From NCBI RefSeq assembly GCF_001412085.1, contig NZ_LKEV01000003.1, forward strand, positions 124,001-188,000: 64,000 bases of DNA, in the 5' to 3' direction. The notes beneath the pieces were generated by a model, which was not told where the DNA came from, did not search any database, and saw only the letters and a list, made by a program, of their open reading frames with translations. This document shows, piece by piece, positions 29,623-38,037 of the stretch (the first letter of the stretch is position 1; every line of letters begins with the position of its first letter). This DNA comes from Corynebacterium lowii. Lineage in GTDB: Bacteria > Actinomycetota > Actinomycetes > Mycobacteriales > Mycobacteriaceae. A program made the position numbers and the translations under genes.

Positions 29623-30573
29623 ATGCCAGAGCCCACAGCCGCCCAGGGGCGCACATTTTATCTTGCCGCCCTGGGCTTTCCCCTCCTCGTGCTCCTCGGC
29701 GGGGTAATAGGTTTTAGCGCTCCCGCAGCAGTAGCCCCTCTTTCCACCTATACCTCCTGGCTGCTGGGGGTGGTGATGTTTGCAATGGGTCTCACCCTGC
29801 GCCCCAGGGATTTCATGCTCGTAGCCACCCGCCCCCTGCCGGTATTACTGGGCGTGGCGGCCCAGTACATCATCATGCCGCTGGCGGCCCTCTTGGTAGT
29901 GTGGCTGCTCCGGCTGCCTGCGGAGATCGCCGCCGGAGTGATTCTGGTGGGCTGCGCGCCGGGAGGAACAAGCTCCAATGTCGTGTGCCTTTTGGCACGC
30001 GGGGACGTGGCGCTCTCGGTCACCATGACCTCTATCTCTACTCTTCTGGCACCCATATTCACGCCGCTATTAACGCTGTGGTTGGCCGGGGAGTACATGG
30101 GCCTTGATGCCACCGCAATGGCCCTGAATATCGTTGAGGTGGTGCTCATTCCCGTGGTGGGCGGCCTGATAGTGCGATGGCTGTGGGGGAGCGGGGTAGA
30201 GCGGGTGCTCGGGGCATTGCCGTGGGTATCGGTGGTGGCGATTGCCTTAATCGTTGCCATCGTGGTGGCGGGATCAAAGGAGAGGATTGTCGAGGCCGGG
30301 GCCGCGGTGCTCGCGGCGGTGATTCTCCACAACACCCTGGGTTATATCTTGGGATATGGGGTGGCGCGGGCGACTCGTCAGCCAGTGGCGGTGCGTCGCA
30401 CCATGAGTATTGAGATTGGAATGCAAAACTCCGGTTTGGCGGCTGGGTTAGCCGCCCGGTATTTAGATCCTCTTTCAGCTTTGCCAGGCGCGGTGTTTTC
30501 CGTATGGCACAATATTTCCGGTGCCATTCTTGCGGCATTATGTGGTTTCGCTGATAAGAGGTCTCGCCACTAA
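29623..30573 (+). CDS. Bile acid:sodium symporter family (BASS) transporter
   Basis: A 316-residue membrane protein with about ten hydrophobic helices. The family motif region MGLTLRPRDF (about residue 46) and the sodium-site segment VGCAPGGTSSNVVCLLARGDVALSVTMT (about 110-135) are clear. The conserved EIGMQNSGLAAGLA follows near residue 264. Bacterial members carry small carboxylates such as pantoate or pyruvate rather than bile acids; the substrate here is unknown. AAGGA precedes the ATG at 29623. Confidence 0.88.
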   Translation: MPEPTAAQGRTFYLAALGFPLLVLLGGVIGFSAPAAVAPLSTYTSWLLGVVMFAMGLTLRPRDFMLVATRPLPVLLGVAAQYIIMPLAALLVVWLLRLPAEIAAGVILVGCAPGGTSSNVVCLLARGDVALSVTMTSISTLLAPIFTPLLTLWLAGEYMGLDATAMALNIVEVVLIPVVGGLIVRWLWGSGVERVLGALPWVSVVAIALIVAIVVAGSKERIVEAGAAVLAAVILHNTLGYILGYGVARATRQPVAVRRTMSIEIGMQNSGLAAGLAARYLDPLSALPGAVFSVWHNISGAILAALCGFADKRSRH

Positions 30574-30582
30574 TAGGCTTGC

Positions 30583-31034
30583 TTATTTAAAGCGCTGCAC
30601 GGAATGGGTGCCGCGGCCGTCATAGTGAACTCCCGCGCCCATTTCCGTGGCTTGGGGGTCCAAAATGTTATTGCGGTGCCCGGCAGATTCCATCCACGAA
30701 TCCACGATCTCCTGGGAGGTGGAGGTGCCCGTGGAGAAGTAGATGTTCTCCGAGTAGTCGCCCAGGCCGTGGGTTAGCGTTCCGGCTTCGTGAGGGTTTC
30801 AGCCCAGTGGTGGGAATCCTGGCTGAGCTCCTGATTGATGCTGAGGCTGGGGAGTCCATGCTGTTGGCGCTGCTGATTGGTGAGGTTGAGCACCTCTTGG
30901 GTGGTGGCGGCCTCGCGGGTGAGATCTTCTTCAGTGTGGGGGTTGGCGATGGCGAGCGGGGCACCCAGCGCCGTGGCGCTGAGGGTGGTGCTCAGGGTGA
31001 GGGCGGAAAGGAAAATAGTGGTACGGAGTTTCAC
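30583..31034 (-). pseudogene. Secreted CAP (SCP/PR-1)-domain protein, frameshifted
   Basis: The first 86 codons encode a signal peptide (MKLRTTIFLSALTLSTTLSATALG) and the start of a CAP domain (VLNLTNQQRQQHGLPSLSIN, QDSHHWAETLTK), then stop at 30774-30776. The remainder of the domain is present in another frame: GTLTHGLGDYSENIYFS, VDSWMESAGHRNNIL and EMGAGVHYDGRGTH, ending at the TAA of 30583-30585. One base appears lost near 30783-30790. The restored product would be about 150 residues with the conserved SCP motifs. Either the gene is recently broken or the assembly has an error at this point. Confidence 0.8.
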
Positions 31035-31581
31035 GACGTCAACCTCTTTCCTTGGCTATATACCAATTCTGGAACGAGGGATTATTTCATCCCTCCGATT
31101 TCTATTATATGGGGCTGTTATTAGCCTGGCAAGGATTATCTAACTGTTTTAGGGAAAGTTTCCTAGCTTGCGGTAAAGGGATGGTAAACAATTGGTTACA
31201 TGATTTTATCTGCAACTTTTAAGGGTTGGATTTTGTAGGAAACTTATGCAATAAGTCACGAAAAATTGTTCTGGGGGTCTCTGAGGAGGCTTAGGAAAGT
31301 TCTGGGGTGGGTGAGGGATGGGGGAGTTACCGCACTCTGACTATTGCGCTGTTCCTCATTGACTCTGCTCGTTCGGGAACCCGATACCCCGTGTGCTTGC
31401 AGGGTGCCCCCGCAATGTTTTCCTTTCAGCACGTAGCCTCGGCGTGCAGCCCCGGTACGTGGCTCAGCGTGCAGCCCCAACACACGGCTCCGGTACGCGG
31501 CCCAACACGCCGCCCCAGTGTTCCCCTTACAGCCCCGCCCGCCGTGCTGCGCGCCACGCGCAAACACTACACTGTGAGCTT
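31035..31581. other. Long intergenic region: AT-rich left half, repeated GC-rich right half
   Basis: No gene is supported. The left half (to about 31260) is clearly AT-richer than the flanks and holds the promoter of the CAP gene. It contains a perfect inverted repeat, AAGTTTCCTA (31156-31165) with TAGGAAACTT (31236-31245). The right half (31430-31560) is C-rich with imperfect tandem units of about 25 bases around GCGTGCAGCCCC (two copies, 31442 and 31467) and a more diverged third unit. The gatB promoter lies at its right end. Frames through it are short, arginine/proline-rich and have no family likeness. Confidence 0.55.
31568..31573 (+). promoter_or_regulatory. -10 box of leaderless gatB
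   Basis: TACACT ends eight bases before the ATG at 31582; no Shine-Dalgarno sequence precedes the ATG. Confidence 0.5.
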
Positions 31582-33090
31582 ATGACTGCCGTGAGCTATG
31601 ACCTGATGGATTTTGATGAGGTTCTAGAGAAGTTTGACCCGGTGATGGGCCTTGAGGTGCACGTGGAACTGGCCACGCAAACCAAGATGTTCTCCTCTTC
31701 TTCCGCGCACTTTGGGGCGGAGCCCAATACCCACGTGGATCCGGTCTCCCTGGGCCTGCCGGGGGCGCTGCCCGTGGTCAACGCCAAGGGTGTGGAGTGG
31801 GCCATCAAGATTGGCCTGGCGCTGAACTGTTCCATCGCGGAGTCCTCCCGCTTTGCGCGCAAGAATTACTTTTATCCGGATCAGCCCAAGAACTATCAGA
31901 TCTCCCAGTACGATGAGCCGATCGCCTATGACGGCTACCTGGACGTGGTGCTAGAAGATGGCACCCCCTGGCGCGTGGAGATCGAACGCGCGCACATGGA
32001 GGAGGACACCGGCAAGCTCACCCACCTCGGTGGTGCGGATGGCCGTATTCATGGAGCCACGGCCTCCCTGGTGGATTGCAACCGTGCCGGTATCCCCCTC
32101 ATCGAGATCGTGACCAAGCCCATCGAGGGAGCAGGCGAGCGCGCCCCGGAGGTGGCTCGCGCCTACGTCTCCGCGCTGCGTGATTTGGTGAAGGCCCTGG
32201 GCGTTTCCGATGCCCGCATGGATCAGGGCTCCATGCGCGTGGATTCCAACCTCTCTCTGCGCCCGGTGGGCACCACGGAGTTCGGCACCCGCACGGAGAC
32301 GAAGAACATTAACTCGTTGAAGTCCGTGGAGCAGGCCGTGCGCTTTGAGATGCAGCGCCAGGCCTCCGCCATCGAGGCCGGCGAGGAGATCGTGCAGGAG
32401 ACCCGCCACTACCAGGAGTCCGATGGCTCTACCTCTAAGGGGCGCCCCAAGGAGACGGCGGAGGATTACCGTTACTTCAACGATCCCGACCTTCCCCCGG
32501 TGATCGCCCCGCGCGAGTGGGTGGAGGAGATTCGCACCACGCTGCCGGAGCTGCCCTGGGTGCGCCGCGCGCGTATCCAAAAAGAATGGGGGCTTTCCGA
32601 CGCCGAGATGCGCGATCTCGTCAACGCCGGAGCGCTCGATCTCATCGTGGAGACCACCGAGGCCGGGGCCAGCGCCGATGAGGCCCGCGCCTGGTGGGTT
32701 TCCTACCTGTCCCAGAAGGCCAATGAGGCCGGGGTGGAACTGGAATCTGTGGCCATTACGCCCGTCCAGGTGGCGCGGGTGGCGCAGTTGGTACGCGAGG
32801 GCAAGCTCACCAACAAACTGGGGCGCCAGGCTATCGACGGCGTGTTGGCGGGCGAGGGCGATGTGGACGCCGTGGTGGCTTCCCGCGGCCTTGAGGTGGT
32901 GCGCGATGATGGCGCCATTGAGGCCGCGGTGGAGGAGGCCTTGGCCGCTAATCCCGACATCGTGGAAAAGTACAAGGCCGGTAATACCAAGGTAACGGGA
33001 GCCATCGTGGGTGCGGTGATGAAGGCCACTCGCGGCAAGGCCGACCCCAAGCAGGTCAATGACCTTATCGCACAGAAACTTCAGGCTTAA
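31582..33090 (+). CDS. gatB: Asp/Glu-tRNA amidotransferase subunit B
   Basis: GatB (502 residues) binds the misacylated tRNA and carries out the ATP-dependent transamidation with ammonia from GatA. Family segments are [20 protein letters not shown] near residue 18, [11 protein letters not shown] near 55, [22 protein letters not shown] near 95, and the C-terminal YqeY-like tail ([34 protein letters not shown]). Frames extend upstream to 31393 but the added sequence has no GatB likeness, and the ATG at 31582 agrees with the leaderless promoter. Confidence 0.95.
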   Translation: MTAVSYDLMDFDEVLEKFDPVMGLEVHVELATQTKMFSSSSAHFGAEPNTHVDPVSLGLPGALPVVNAKGVEWAIKIGLALNCSIAESSRFARKNYFYPDQPKNYQISQYDEPIAYDGYLDVVLEDGTPWRVEIERAHMEEDTGKLTHLGGADGRIHGATASLVDCNRAGIPLIEIVTKPIEGAGERAPEVARAYVSALRDLVKALGVSDARMDQGSMRVDSNLSLRPVGTTEFGTRTETKNINSLKSVEQAVRFEMQRQASAIEAGEEIVQETRHYQESDGSTSKGRPKETAEDYRYFNDPDLPPVIAPREWVEEIRTTLPELPWVRRARIQKEWGLSDAEMRDLVNAGALDLIVETTEAGASADEARAWWVSYLSQKANEAGVELESVAITPVQVARVAQLVREGKLTNKLGRQAIDGVLAGEGDVDAVVASRGLEVVRDDGAIEAAVEEALAANPDIVEKYKAGNTKVTGAIVGAVMKATRGKADPKQVNDLIAQKLQA

Positions 33091-33239
33091 CTGTCACTGA
33101 GAGCAAGAAACGGCTACCCTGGAGCCTCGTTCATTCCCCGTTGCTGTGGCGGCGGGCGCGCCGTGGGGGGAGCGCGCCTGCCCCGGCGGGGCCCGGTGGC
33201 ACGGGGACGTCGATAAGCTTTAAGGAGCTGTTTCTTGCT

Positions 33240-34520
33240 GTGAGGAAGTCAATTTCGATCGCTTTGTCGTTCGTGGGATTGCTGGTGGGAGCCGGTTTTG
33301 CCACGGGCGCAGAGGTCATTCAGTACTTCATTTCCTTTGGTAGCGTCGGTATTCTTGGCGCTGTTATTTCGGGCATCATCATGACGATTGCCGGTGCGGT
33401 CATCCTGGGCCTGGGCAGTTATTTCATGGCCGATGAGCACAATATGGTGTTCCGCAACGTGGCCCACCCGGTGATGTCTAAGATTTTGGATATTGGCGTG
33501 ACGGCCACGCTCTTTGCCATCGGTTTTGTGATGTTAGCGGGCGCGGGGGCGAACTTAGAGCAACAGTTTGGTATCCCCACCTGGATTGGTTCGGGAATTA
33601 TGACGCTCATTGTCATGGGCGTGGGTTTGCTCGATGTGGATAAGGTTTCCAACATCATTGGCGGAATTACTCCGCTTATCATCATCGCCGTGATCGGTGT
33701 GTTCATTTACACCATGCTCAATCTCCCGGATTCCACCGAGGGCCTGAGCGAACTGGCGCAGCAGACCGATTCCCCGGTGAGCCCCTGGTGGCTTTCCGCC
33801 CTGAATTACAACGGCCTGGCGCTGCTGCTGGGTGTGTCGATGTGCCTGGTGATCGGTGGTAATCACTCGGACCCCCGCGCGGTGGTGCGCGGCGGCGTCA
33901 TGGGTGGGCTGACGTACATGGTGCTGCTGGTGATCGCGGCCGTGGTGCTCTTCCTGAACTTCCGCGAGGTGGGCAACGCGGGCGTGCCCATGTTGTCGCT
34001 GTATGAGAGCATTTCTCCGGTGTTGGCCTTTATCATGGCGCTGATTATTTTTGCCATGATCTTTAATACCGCCATTGGTATGTTTTACGCCCTGGGGCGC
34101 CGCATGACGGCCAGTAACCCGAGCAAGTACAAGCCTGTGTATCTGGTGCTTTGCCTGATTGGCTATGGCATTAGCTTCTTTGGCTTTGAGGCGCTGATGA
34201 ATTACGTGTACCCGGCTATTGGTTACATGGGTATCGTCATGGTGGGCATGTTGGTGTACTGGTGGGTGAAGAACCGCACGGTGATTAACGAGGAGATTGA
34301 GCGCCGTGATCGTATCCGCGAACTCACCTATAACCGCGAGCACCCGGACGAGGATTTCTCCCGCGCCGATGCCCGTGAATTGCTGCGCCACACCAAGGAT
34401 TCCAATGTCACCGATGAGGTCCTTACTACGTCCATCGAGGAAGAGGTGACCACGGAACTCATCGAGGACGATTCCGTGGATTACGATGGCCCGGAGGGCG
34501 CTGACACAGCCGTGAAGTAA
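33240..34520 (+). CDS. YkvI-like integral membrane protein
   Basis: A roughly 426-residue protein with about ten hydrophobic helices (for example IALSFVGLLVGAGFATGAEVIQYF, VISGIIMTIAGAVILGLGS, GITPLIIIAVIGVFIYTML) in the first 370 residues, then a charged cytoplasmic tail of about 60 residues. It resembles the YkvI family, related to LeuT-fold amino-acid transporters by the early GAGFATG motif; the substrate is unknown. The GTG at 33240 has AAGGAG 12 bases upstream, a rather long spacing; a longer start at 33141 would add a proline/glycine-rich segment. Confidence 0.78.
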   Translation: MRKSISIALSFVGLLVGAGFATGAEVIQYFISFGSVGILGAVISGIIMTIAGAVILGLGSYFMADEHNMVFRNVAHPVMSKILDIGVTATLFAIGFVMLAGAGANLEQQFGIPTWIGSGIMTLIVMGVGLLDVDKVSNIIGGITPLIIIAVIGVFIYTMLNLPDSTEGLSELAQQTDSPVSPWWLSALNYNGLALLLGVSMCLVIGGNHSDPRAVVRGGVMGGLTYMVLLVIAAVVLFLNFREVGNAGVPMLSLYESISPVLAFIMALIIFAMIFNTAIGMFYALGRRMTASNPSKYKPVYLVLCLIGYGISFFGFEALMNYVYPAIGYMGIVMVGMLVYWWVKNRTVINEEIERRDRIRELTYNREHPDEDFSRADARELLRHTKDSNVTDEVLTTSIEEEVTTELIEDDSVDYDGPEGADTAVK

Positions 34521-34537
34521 AGCGTAGGGTGGCGGGC

Positions 34538-35596
34538 ATGACATACCAGCCTGCTGAGAACCGCTACGATGATATGCCGTATCGCCTGGTGGGGCGCTCG
34601 GGATTGAAGCTCCCGGCGATCTCCCTGGGCCTGTGGCATAACTTCGGTGAGGATAAGCCCCTGGATACCCAGCGGCAGATCCTGCACCGTGCTTTTGATC
34701 GGGGGATCACGCACTTTGATCTGGCCAATAACTATGGCCCTCCCGCGGGCAGCGCGGAGGAGAACTTTGGCCGTATCCTGCGCGAGGATTTCCGGGGTTA
34801 CCGCGATGAGATGATTATTTCCTCCAAGGCGGGCTGGTACATGCACCCCGGCCCCTATGGCTTCGGCGGATCGCGCAAGTACTTGATGAGTTCCCTGGAT
34901 CAATCGCTGCGTCGCCTGGGCGTGGAGTACGTAGATATTTTCTACCACCACCGCCCGGACCCGGATACCCCCTTGGAGGAGACGATGTACGCGCTGCGTG
35001 ACATCGTGGCCTCCGGTAAGGCTCTCTACGTGGGTATTTCCTCTTATGGCCCGGAGCTCACCGAGCGTGCCGCAGAGATGATGGAGGAGGAAGGCTGCCC
35101 GCTGCTCATTCACCAGCCCAGCTATTCCATTCTGAATCGCTGGGTGGAGGAGCCGGGGGAGGAAAGCGGAGATTCCCTGCTGGAGACGGCCTCCGATAAT
35201 GGCCTGGGCGTGATTGCCTTCTCCCCGCTGGCTCAGGGGTTACTCACTGATCGCTACCTCGATGGCGTGCCGGAAGGCTCTCGCGCGGCCTCGGGTAAAA
35301 AGTCCTTCCAGGATTCCATGCTTTCTCAGGAGAATCTGGATATGGTGCGCCGCCTCAACGCGATTGCCCAGGAGCGCGGTCAAAGCCTCGCCCAGATGGC
35401 GATTGCCTGGGTGCTGCGTCGCCCCGAGGTCACCTCCGCGCTGCTGGGTGCTTCCTCGGTGCAGCAGCTCGATAGCAACCTGGACGCTCTGAACAACCTA
35501 GAGTTCTCCGCCGAGGAGCTGGAGGCTATCGACGCCGCCGCGAGCGACGCCGGCATTAATATCTGGGCCGGAGCCACGGCCTCCAAGCGGGGCTAA
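34538..35596 (+). CDS. Aldo-keto reductase (YghZ-like)
   Basis: A 352-residue NADPH-dependent reductase of the AKR superfamily. Visible features are the catalytic Asp/Tyr segment FDLANNYGPPAGSAEENFGRIL, the lysine in IISSKAGW, the histidine in DIFYHHRPD, and C-terminal cofactor-binding LLGASSVQQLDSNL. The family member YghZ reduces methylglyoxal and L-glyceraldehyde 3-phosphate, and this protein shares its long GRSGLKLPAISLGLWHNFG N-terminus. ATG at 34538 has AGGGTGG upstream. Convergent with lysE, one base apart. Confidence 0.91.
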   Translation: MTYQPAENRYDDMPYRLVGRSGLKLPAISLGLWHNFGEDKPLDTQRQILHRAFDRGITHFDLANNYGPPAGSAEENFGRILREDFRGYRDEMIISSKAGWYMHPGPYGFGGSRKYLMSSLDQSLRRLGVEYVDIFYHHRPDPDTPLEETMYALRDIVASGKALYVGISSYGPELTERAAEMMEEEGCPLLIHQPSYSILNRWVEEPGEESGDSLLETASDNGLGVIAFSPLAQGLLTDRYLDGVPEGSRAASGKKSFQDSMLSQENLDMVRRLNAIAQERGQSLAQMAIAWVLRRPEVTSALLGASSVQQLDSNLDALNNLEFSAEELEAIDAAASDAGINIWAGATASKRG

Positions 35597-35597
35597 A

Positions 35598-36269
35598 TCA
35601 CATCAACGCCAGCTTCACGCACAGCGCGATGAGGATAATGCCAAATACGGCGTTGAGTACCCGCCAGACCTGGGGGCGCGAAAGCGTCTGGGAGAGCGCC
35701 CCGGCGCCATAGCCCACGCTGGTAAACCACAGGAGGCTGGCGGCCAGGGCTCCGGCGATAAAGGCCCAGCGCCCCTGCTCACCGTATTGCAGGGCGATGC
35801 CGCCAACCATCACCATGCCGTCCAGGTAGGCGCCGGGGTTGAGCCAGGTCAGCGCCAGCGCGGAGAGCGCCGGGCGCACCCAGGTGGCCTTGTGCGTGCG
35901 CGGCTTGGTTTTCAGCGCGGTACCGCCAGCCGAGGCCGCAGCGGGGGCGGGGGCCGATTCCTCCACGATGGTGCTACCCGCGCTGCGCGGGGGAAAGAGG
36001 GCGTCGCGCAGCGAGGCGAAGGCAAACCACCCGAGGTAGACGATGCCCACGATTCTCAGCACGTCGAGGGCCAGGGGGTAGCGATCGGTGATAAACCCCA
36101 CGCCCAGGGCTCCGGCGCAGTAGAGAATGACGTCGGAGAAGAAGCACACCAGGATCACGGCGGTGATCCCCTCCCTGCGGATTCCCTGCTTAATAAGGAG
36201 GATATTCTGCGGCCCCATCGCCACGATGAGGGAGATGCCGAGCAGGAAACCGGAGAGAGCAATGGACAT
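35598..36269 (-). CDS. lysE: LysE-family basic amino acid exporter
   Basis: Exports lysine and arginine when their levels in the cell are high. The 223-residue product has the family signature MGPQNILLIKQGIRREG (about residues 18-34), six hydrophobic segments, a hydrophilic loop (about 85-128) and TWLNPGAYLD, closely following C. glutamicum LysE. It is divergent from a LysG-type regulator, the known regulatory arrangement. The hydrophilic loop here is alanine/proline-rich. Confidence 0.92.
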   Translation of the reverse strand: MSIALSGFLLGISLIVAMGPQNILLIKQGIRREGITAVILVCFFSDVILYCAGALGVGFITDRYPLALDVLRIVGIVYLGWFAFASLRDALFPPRSAGSTIVEESAPAPAAASAGGTALKTKPRTHKATWVRPALSALALTWLNPGAYLDGMVMVGGIALQYGEQGRWAFIAGALAASLLWFTSVGYGAGALSQTLSRPQVWRVLNAVFGIILIALCVKLALM

Positions 36270-36407
36270 GACAACAGTCTGAGGCAGCCCCGCTATGCAG
36301 TAAAACTACTAATTTTTCATCCTGTGAAGTGTTGCTTCATATCTGGCTTTATCTCCTGTTAAGGCGCCCAGCGGGGTGGGGAAAATCACGTGCTAGATTG
36401 GCATGAC
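36270..36407. promoter_or_regulatory. lysE-lysG divergent promoter region
   Basis: The 138 bases hold promoters for both genes. On the plus strand TAGATT (36394-36399) ends eight bases before the GTG of lysG at 36408, fitting a leaderless lysG message. The middle (36300-36360) is AT-rich relative to the flanks and is the probable LysG binding region, by analogy with C. glutamicum where LysG activates lysE with lysine or arginine as effector. No exact operator could be defined. Confidence 0.6.
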
Positions 36408-37280
36408 GTGAATAGCGCGCACATGGAAACCCTGCTGGTGCTTATCGACGTCGGGAGCTTCGAGGCCGCCGCCGCGCACCTGGGGATTTCGACCTCGGCG
36501 GTGAGCCAGCGGATCAAAGCGATGGAAAAGCAGGCGGGCCGGGTGCTGGTACAGCGGACGAACCCGGTGGGTTTAACGGACGCCGGTGAGGTGATTATCC
36601 AGGCTGCGCGCCGCATGGCCCTCTTGCGCGCGGAAATGGATGCGCAATTGGGCGGAAAGATTGACCGCGTGCCCTTGGCGGTGGCGGTTAATGCAGACTC
36701 TCTGGCTACGTGGTTCCGCCCGGTGTTGTGGGCGGCGGCCAGGTGGGAAAATGTGGCGCTGCAATTGCGGCTTGAAGATGAGGCTCATACCCTCGCGCTG
36801 CTGCGCCGCGGCGATGTGCTGGGGGCGGTCACCCGCGAGCACGCCCCCGTATCCGGGTGTGAGGTGGAGGTGCTGGGGTCCATGCGCTATCTGGCGGTAG
36901 CCACCGCCGATCTGCGCAGCGCATACAGCACCTCCGAGGGGGTGGATTGGGCGCGCATGCCCGCGCTGCGTTTTGGGCCTAACGACGCCCTCCAGGACGC
37001 CGATCTCGAAGGGCGGCTTGATCCAGCGGTGCGTCCGCGGCGTCGAGTAAGCCACGTGCCCTCCTCGGAGGCATTCGTGGAGGCCACCTGCGCGGGGCTG
37101 GGGTGGTCGCTACTCCCGGAGCAGCAGGCCCATCCCTTGTTGGCCTCGGGGGAGGTAGTGCGCTTAGACGATCATGTGGTGGAGGTGCCGCTGTATTGGC
37201 AGCGATGGCGCCTGGAATCTCCCACCCTCGATGTGCTCAGCGCGGCGGTAGTGGGAGCCGCGGAGCAATTAGAACGTTAG
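36408..37280 (+). CDS. lysG: LysR-type regulator LysG (ArgP family)
   Basis: Transcriptional activator of lysE. The 290-residue product, the same length as C. glutamicum LysG, has the N-terminal winged helix (METLLVLIDVGSFEAAAAHLGISTSAVSQRIKAMEKQAGRVLVQR) and the effector domain with LEDEAHTLALLRRGDVLGAVTRE and the ending YWQRWRLESPTLDVL. The GTG at 36408 lines up with the C. glutamicum N-terminus and with a leaderless promoter; a GTG at 36390 would add six residues. Confidence 0.92.
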   Translation: MNSAHMETLLVLIDVGSFEAAAAHLGISTSAVSQRIKAMEKQAGRVLVQRTNPVGLTDAGEVIIQAARRMALLRAEMDAQLGGKIDRVPLAVAVNADSLATWFRPVLWAAARWENVALQLRLEDEAHTLALLRRGDVLGAVTREHAPVSGCEVEVLGSMRYLAVATADLRSAYSTSEGVDWARMPALRFGPNDALQDADLEGRLDPAVRPRRRVSHVPSSEAFVEATCAGLGWSLLPEQQAHPLLASGEVVRLDDHVVEVPLYWQRWRLESPTLDVLSAAVVGAAEQLER

Positions 37281-37332
37281 TTCTAGCCCTGTGCCGGTGT
37301 CGTCCCACTGGCTTGATAAGGTGTGCGCCACT

Positions 37333-38016
37333 ATGAAGATCAAGTTCGCGGCCCTTTTAGCTCTGTGTGCCCTGCTCCTTTCCGCCTGCGATGCCGGTGG
37401 CTGGGCTACGAGTTCGGAGCAGAAGGCTTCCGTCGCACTCCCCATGGGAGTCTGGGAGCAGTGGGAGGCCCTAGAAATTAAGGGGCGCGCGCCCAAGACG
37501 GGATATGCCCGCGAGGAGTTTGGGCAGCGTTGGTCCGATGATGTGGACGTGGAGGGCGGGCATAATGGCTGCGATACCCGCAACGATATTCTGCGCCGCG
37601 ATCTCCGCGAGGTCACCGTAAAACCCGGCACGCGGGATTGCGTGGTGCTCACCGGTATTCTGGATGATCCCTATTCCGGTGGTGTTATTGTCTTTCAGCG
37701 CGGCAGCGATACCTCGCGCGCCGTGCAGATAGATCACGTGGTGGCCCTGGCCGATGCCTGGGTGAAAGGAGCGCAGCAGCTGGGGGCGCAGGAGCGCCGG
37801 AATCTGGCCAATGATCCGTTGAATCTGCTGGCGGTGGATGGGGGATTGAATCAGCAAAAGGGCGCCGGGGATGCGGCTACGTGGCTGCCGCCGAATAAGG
37901 CCTTCCGCTGTGAATATGCGCAGCGCCAGGTGCAGGTGAAGTACAAGTATGGGTTGTGGGTGACCCAGGCGGAGCACGATGCGCTGGGAAATATCATGAG
38001 CCAGTGCCCTGCGTGA
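37333..38016 (+). CDS. Secreted HNH nuclease-family lipoprotein (DUF1524-like)
   Basis: A 227-residue protein with a lipoprotein signal (FAALLALCALLLSACD, lipobox LSAC). The C-terminal half (about residues 125-205) carries a His-Me/HNH core: RAVQIDHVVALADAWVKGAQQ, NDPLNLLAVDGGLNQQKG and ATWLPPNKAFRCEYA, the GmrSD C-terminal (DUF1524) pattern. Similar secreted nucleases are common in mycobacteria and corynebacteria and are believed to degrade external DNA; this was not tested here. TAAGGT (37317-37322) ten bases before the ATG suggests a short or absent leader. Confidence 0.87.
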   Translation: MKIKFAALLALCALLLSACDAGGWATSSEQKASVALPMGVWEQWEALEIKGRAPKTGYAREEFGQRWSDDVDVEGGHNGCDTRNDILRRDLREVTVKPGTRDCVVLTGILDDPYSGGVIVFQRGSDTSRAVQIDHVVALADAWVKGAQQLGAQERRNLANDPLNLLAVDGGLNQQKGAGDAATWLPPNKAFRCEYAQRQVQVKYKYGLWVTQAEHDALGNIMSQCPA

Positions 38017-38037
38017 GGGGTCCCGCTTGAGGGCGTC

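Noticed and set aside
33555..34544. 329-codon minus-strand open frame
   Set aside because: Antisense of the YkvI-like gene, His/Gln-rich, no motif.
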